Origin: Pseudoduganella ginsengisoli
GTDB lineage: Bacteria; Pseudomonadota; Gammaproteobacteria; Burkholderiales; Burkholderiaceae_D
Assembly (NCBI RefSeq): GCF_009720865.1
Contig: NZ_WNLA01000017.1
Coordinates: forward strand, 1 to 64,000
Length of the DNA stretch: 64,000 nucleotides
Reading direction: 5' to 3'
How positions within the stretch are numbered: the first letter of the stretch is position 1; each line of letters begins with the position of its first letter. The notes under the pieces were generated by a model, which made no database searches, was not told where the DNA came from, and worked only from the letters and a program-made list of their open reading frames with translations. Below, in pieces: positions 60,694 to 64,000 of the stretch. The position numbers were made by a program, and so were the translations under genes.

Positions 60694-63189
60694 ATGGAAG
60701 AGAAACAACACGGCATCGATGGCGCGGCGGATGTACCGCAGGCGCCGGCAGCAAGCGATACGGTGGGGCGTAAAGCCCCGGCCGGGGAGCGTGCCGCCAG
60801 TCTGGCGCTCCGCGTGGCGGCGCTGGAAGCCGTGGTGGCCGCTGAACGGCGCGCCGGTGTGGCGCGCGACGGCGGCAGCGACATTCCCACTGAACCGCTG
60901 GACGCCGGCAGCACGGTGTCCAGGCAGCGGCGTGCACAGGCCGATTCCATGTCGGGGCGGATGTCGGTCCCGCGCCTGCCGACCATCGCAAACCGTTCGT
61001 TCCATCCTGGCGAGCCCAGTCCGTTGGCGCTGACGCCGGGTTTCCAGCTGTTCGAATACCGCATCGATGCGGTGCTGGGGCAAGGCGGCTTTGGCATCAC
61101 GTATGTCGCCACCGATATCAATTTAAACGTCAAGGTGGCGATCAAGGAATACCTCCCGGCGGAATTCGCCACCCGGGCCAGTGACAAATCCGTGGCGCCG
61201 CGCTGGCCGGAAGATCACGACTTTTACATGAATGGCCTGGAATGCTTCCTGGTCGAAGCCCGCACGCTGGCGACGTTCCGCCATTCGAATATCGTGCGCG
61301 TGGCGCGCTTTTTTGAAGCGCACCATACCGCATACATGGTATTGGAGTATGAGCAGGGCGAGCCGCTGAAGCAGTGGTGGGAAGGCCATAAGCAAATGCC
61401 GGAGCAGCAATTGCTGTCGCTGCTGCATCCGCTGATGGATGGCCTGTCGCTGATGCACGAAGCAGGCTTCCTGCACCGGGACATCAAGCCGGACAATGTC
61501 TACGTGCGCAAGGAAGACGGCAGCTGGGTGCTGCTGGACTTCGGCGCGGCGCGCCAGACCGTGGGCGGCGTGCAGGCGCTGGCCGACGTGATTACGCCTG
61601 GCTACGCGCCGCTGGAACAATACCAGGGCGGCGTTCAGGGGCCGTGGACCGATATCTATGCGCTGGGCGCCACGCTGTACTGGATGATCACGGGAATGAA
61701 GCCGGCGCCGGCGCCGGAACGCGATGACGGGACGGCGGAATTCATACCGGCGCTGCAGGCAGGCAAAGGCCGCTACAGCGAAGAGTTTCTTGGCGCGGTG
61801 GATTGGGCGCTGTCGGTGCAGCCGGAAGACCGGCCGCAAAGCATCCGCGCCTTTGCGCAGCGGCTGTTCGCATCGCACGCGGGTACGCTGGGCTTGCAGG
61901 AAGCGCTGCGCGTGGGCGAGCCGGATACGCGCAAGGTGCGGCTGGGCGTGCGCCGGCTGGCCAAGTCGCTGTTGCGCCCGGCGTCGTGGCCGCTGGTGGT
62001 CAAGATGACGATGGCCATGGTGCTGGCGGCGCTGCTGCCGATGATCATCACCGCGTATTACAACGTGAACGGCAGTGTGGCTGCCGTGCAGCAAAGCGAA
62101 TTGCGCAACCTGGAAAGCCTGGCGCAAGCGACGGCAGGGCGGATTTCGCAACTGATTTCCGACAGCCGCTACCTGGCCAATTACCTGGCCACGGACCGCG
62201 ATTTCATTGACTACCTGCGCGCGCCGACGGAAGCCAAGAAGGCGGTTGTCAGCGACAAGCTGGCCAACCTGATCAGGAATAATCCCGATGCGCACCTGAT
62301 GTTCTTGATGGATAAGGAAGGCACGGCGCTGGTGTCCAGCGAGCCGGGCGTGGCGGGCGTGAATTTCAAGTTCCGCCAGTACTTCCAGGAAGCCATGAAG
62401 GGGCAGCCATTCATGACCGGCGTGATCATCGGCGCCACGGCGGGCAAGCCGGGCGTGTATTACGCGAATCCCGTGTTTGACGACTTGGGCAAGGTGGTCG
62501 GTGTCGTGGTCTTGCGCATCAAGGGGGCGACCATTTCCGCCATCCTGACGGAAGTCAGCGCGGGCAGTACCCGCGTGCCATTCATGATCGATGGCGACGG
62601 CATCATCGTGCACCATCCCGACCCGAACCAGCTATACCGCAGCCTGGCGCCGCTGCCGAAAGCGACGCTGCAAAAAATCGTCGCGGACCAGCGTTTCCGG
62701 CGCCACCGGATTGAAAGCGTGGATATGCCGGAACTGGCGCAGGTACTGATAGGCGCAAAAAAAGCCGGCAACATCAGCTTCCATTCGACCTTGTCCGGCG
62801 TCGATGAACACGCCGGCTACGCCCCCGTGCAGGGACACAACTGGGTGGTGGGCGTGACGGAATCGCGCACCCGTTTCGAAGAACCATTGAAGCGCCTGTT
62901 CAGCCACGTGCTGTACAGCGTAGTTGTGGTGGGGCTGGTGTTTCTGATCCTGGCCGTGCTGTTCGCCCGCAGCATCACGCGGCCCGTCGTGAAACTGACG
63001 GATGCGGCCAATGCGCTGAAAGAAGGCGACTATGACCGCGCCAATATCCAGGTCACCAGTACCGATGAAATCGGCCAGTTGGCGCGCACGTTCAACGTGA
63101 TGATCGATGTGCTGCGCCAGCGCGAACGGGAGCGCCAGCGGGGCAAGCTGGGGCACCAGCCGCATGACGACGCGGGTTCGTCGGCGTGA
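60694..63189 (+). CDS. membrane Ser/Thr kinase with C-terminal dCache-HAMP sensor
   Basis: 831 residues from ATG 60694; ATG 60655 would add 13. A low-complexity head (1-115) precedes the kinase domain (about 121-392) with GQGGFGITY, VAIKEYLPAEFA, LHRDIKPDN (HRD 261-263) and DFG (282-284), all intact. TM1 at about 433-456, an extracytoplasmic double-Cache-like region (about 457-735), TM2 (738-758) and a HAMP domain (about 757-812) follow. The protein stops soon after HAMP, with no output domain. So a cytoplasmic kinase lies before the sensor rather than after it. It is likely paired with the divergent PP2C gene. Confidence 0.9.
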   Translation: MEEKQHGIDGAADVPQAPAASDTVGRKAPAGERAASLALRVAALEAVVAAERRAGVARDGGSDIPTEPLDAGSTVSRQRRAQADSMSGRMSVPRLPTIANRSFHPGEPSPLALTPGFQLFEYRIDAVLGQGGFGITYVATDINLNVKVAIKEYLPAEFATRASDKSVAPRWPEDHDFYMNGLECFLVEARTLATFRHSNIVRVARFFEAHHTAYMVLEYEQGEPLKQWWEGHKQMPEQQLLSLLHPLMDGLSLMHEAGFLHRDIKPDNVYVRKEDGSWVLLDFGAARQTVGGVQALADVITPGYAPLEQYQGGVQGPWTDIYALGATLYWMITGMKPAPAPERDDGTAEFIPALQAGKGRYSEEFLGAVDWALSVQPEDRPQSIRAFAQRLFASHAGTLGLQEALRVGEPDTRKVRLGVRRLAKSLLRPASWPLVVKMTMAMVLAALLPMIITAYYNVNGSVAAVQQSELRNLESLAQATAGRISQLISDSRYLANYLATDRDFIDYLRAPTEAKKAVVSDKLANLIRNNPDAHLMFLMDKEGTALVSSEPGVAGVNFKFRQYFQEAMKGQPFMTGVIIGATAGKPGVYYANPVFDDLGKVVGVVVLRIKGATISAILTEVSAGSTRVPFMIDGDGIIVHHPDPNQLYRSLAPLPKATLQKIVADQRFRRHRIESVDMPELAQVLIGAKKAGNISFHSTLSGVDEHAGYAPVQGHNWVVGVTESRTRFEEPLKRLFSHVLYSVVVVGLVFLILAVLFARSITRPVVKLTDAANALKEGDYDRANIQVTSTDEIGQLARTFNVMIDVLRQRERERQRGKLGHQPHDDAGSSA

Positions 63190-63258
63190 TTATTGGTGAG
63201 AATGTTGTCATTTGGAAAATGATAAGATGCGGCCTTTTTTCGTATCGGTATCATTGCC

Positions 63259-64000
63259 ATGCCTATTCCAGTCCAGAGCGACGACTACGCCCCAGATTCA
63301 TCCACCACCGGTGTACTCACTATCGGTGCTACGTTGATCGGCTCAGCTTCCGCCGGCACGGATCACGACTGGTTCAAAGTCGAACTGGCAGCGGGCACCA
63401 CCTACCAGTTCCAGCTGAACGTCAATGGCATGGCGGCGGGATATTACCCGGACTTCAATTTCTCTAGTCTGGCACTGCGTGACGGGCAAGGGCTGGAACT
63501 GGCCTCGTCGACGACGTATGCGATGTATGGACAGGTGTATGTGCAATACACGCCGGTGTCCAGCGGCACATATTATGTGGACGTGCTGTCGTCCGAACGC
63601 AACGGCAACTATGGCCTGTCGATGAGCACACCCGCGCCCGACGCCGTGCCATCGCAGGGCAATGGTGCGCCACAGCTGGCATTGAATGTTGCGGTCTCCG
63701 GCCTGTTCGACTATGCGGGTGACCGCGACTGGTATCGGTTTCACGCTGAGCCCGGGCAGCATTTGCAATTCCGTACGCCCCGGGGCACAGCCGCAGACGC
63801 CATGTCCGCATCGGCAGTGGACTTCTATGACCTGAACGGCAAACCGCTGAAATACAGTTATCCGTTCGAACCCGACATGGCGGGCGACTACTATGTTTCT
63901 CTGCAGGGCAATGACAAGGGCAGCTACACGCTGCTGATGTCGGCTTTGGCCGATGATTACAGCGGCACCCCGGCGACCACCGGCAAGTTGCTGCCAGGCG
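63259..64000 (+). CDS. PPC-domain repeat protein, partial (runs off right edge)
   Basis: At least 247 residues from ATG 63259 and still open at the edge. There is no classic signal peptide. Repeats of about 110 residues are seen: one at about 9-125 (DDYAPDSSTTGVLTIG...DHDWFKVELAAGTTYQF...), a second at about 137-225 (GLFDYAGDRDWYRFHAEPGQHLQF...), and the start of a third (ADDYSGTPATTGKL). This is the bacterial pre-peptidase C-terminal fold, often found ahead of serralysin-like or RTX parts in proteins exported by type I systems. The C terminus, and so the main function, is outside the window. Confidence 0.8.
   Translation, partial: MPIPVQSDDYAPDSSTTGVLTIGATLIGSASAGTDHDWFKVELAAGTTYQFQLNVNGMAAGYYPDFNFSSLALRDGQGLELASSTTYAMYGQVYVQYTPVSSGTYYVDVLSSERNGNYGLSMSTPAPDAVPSQGNGAPQLALNVAVSGLFDYAGDRDWYRFHAEPGQHLQFRTPRGTAADAMSASAVDFYDLNGKPLKYSYPFEPDMAGDYYVSLQGNDKGSYTLLMSALADDYSGTPATTGKLLPG

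Noticed and set aside
61123-62616. 497-residue minus-strand frame
   Set aside because: Antisense to the dCache kinase.

Overview
The window looks like a chromosomal segment of a GC-rich betaproteobacterium of the Oxalobacteraceae (Massilia / Duganella / Janthinobacterium type). This rests on gene content and protein style: the bamD/rluD divergent pair, class I phaC next to phaR, a lipase with its foldase, and an MSHA-type pilus locus. No 16S or other marker is present, so the placement is an inference. No tRNA, rRNA, CRISPR array, insertion sequence or phage gene was seen.

Region 1 (1-6319, minus strand): a compact operon with an orphan ABC ATPase, an AAA/SPOR protein whose Walker A lysine and Walker B glutamate are both replaced, a small unknown protein, a lipoprotein secretin and an N-terminal MshN-like protein running off the left edge. 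It looks like a second, diverged copy of the mshL-mshM-mshN module found further on.

Region 2 (6440-22677): the MSHA (type IVb) pilus locus. mshE, mshG, a minor prepilin and the major pilin mshA read rightward. mshQ, C, D, O and P read leftward. mshI, a PilN-like gene, J, K, L, M and N read rightward. The MshE N terminus carries two 24-residue MshEN c-di-GMP-binding motifs. A degenerate HD-GYP protein lies immediately after mshN.

Region 3 (22.7-32.9 kb): housekeeping and storage genes: a methionine-type aminotransferase, a PIN protein, yaaA, bamD, rluD, pgeF, a small membrane protein, phaC, phaR and an isolated flagellin.

Region 4 (33-43.8 kb): a beta-glucoside or related oligosaccharide uptake locus: GH1 glycosidase, binding protein, two permeases, ATPase, TonB-dependent receptor, aquaporin and a LacI-family regulator. 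A perfect 14-bp LacI-type palindrome sits just downstream of a candidate promoter in front of the glycosidase, and an imperfect one precedes the binding-protein gene.

Region 5 (43.9-57.7 kb): rimO, metC, a secreted small protein, a DUF2252 protein, a membrane protein, lipase plus lipase foldase, serB-mfd in reverse order of transcription, an alpha-carbonic anhydrase and a methyl-accepting chemotaxis protein.

Region 6 (57.8-64 kb): a phospho-signalling island: GAF protein, a Ser/Thr kinase with almost no activation loop, a DUF4280 (PAAR-like) protein, a PP2C phosphatase, and a large kinase with a C-terminal dCache-HAMP sensor and no domain after it. A secreted or surface PPC-repeat protein then runs off the right edge. 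This island and the pseudo-ATPase secretin operon are the least conventional parts of the window.
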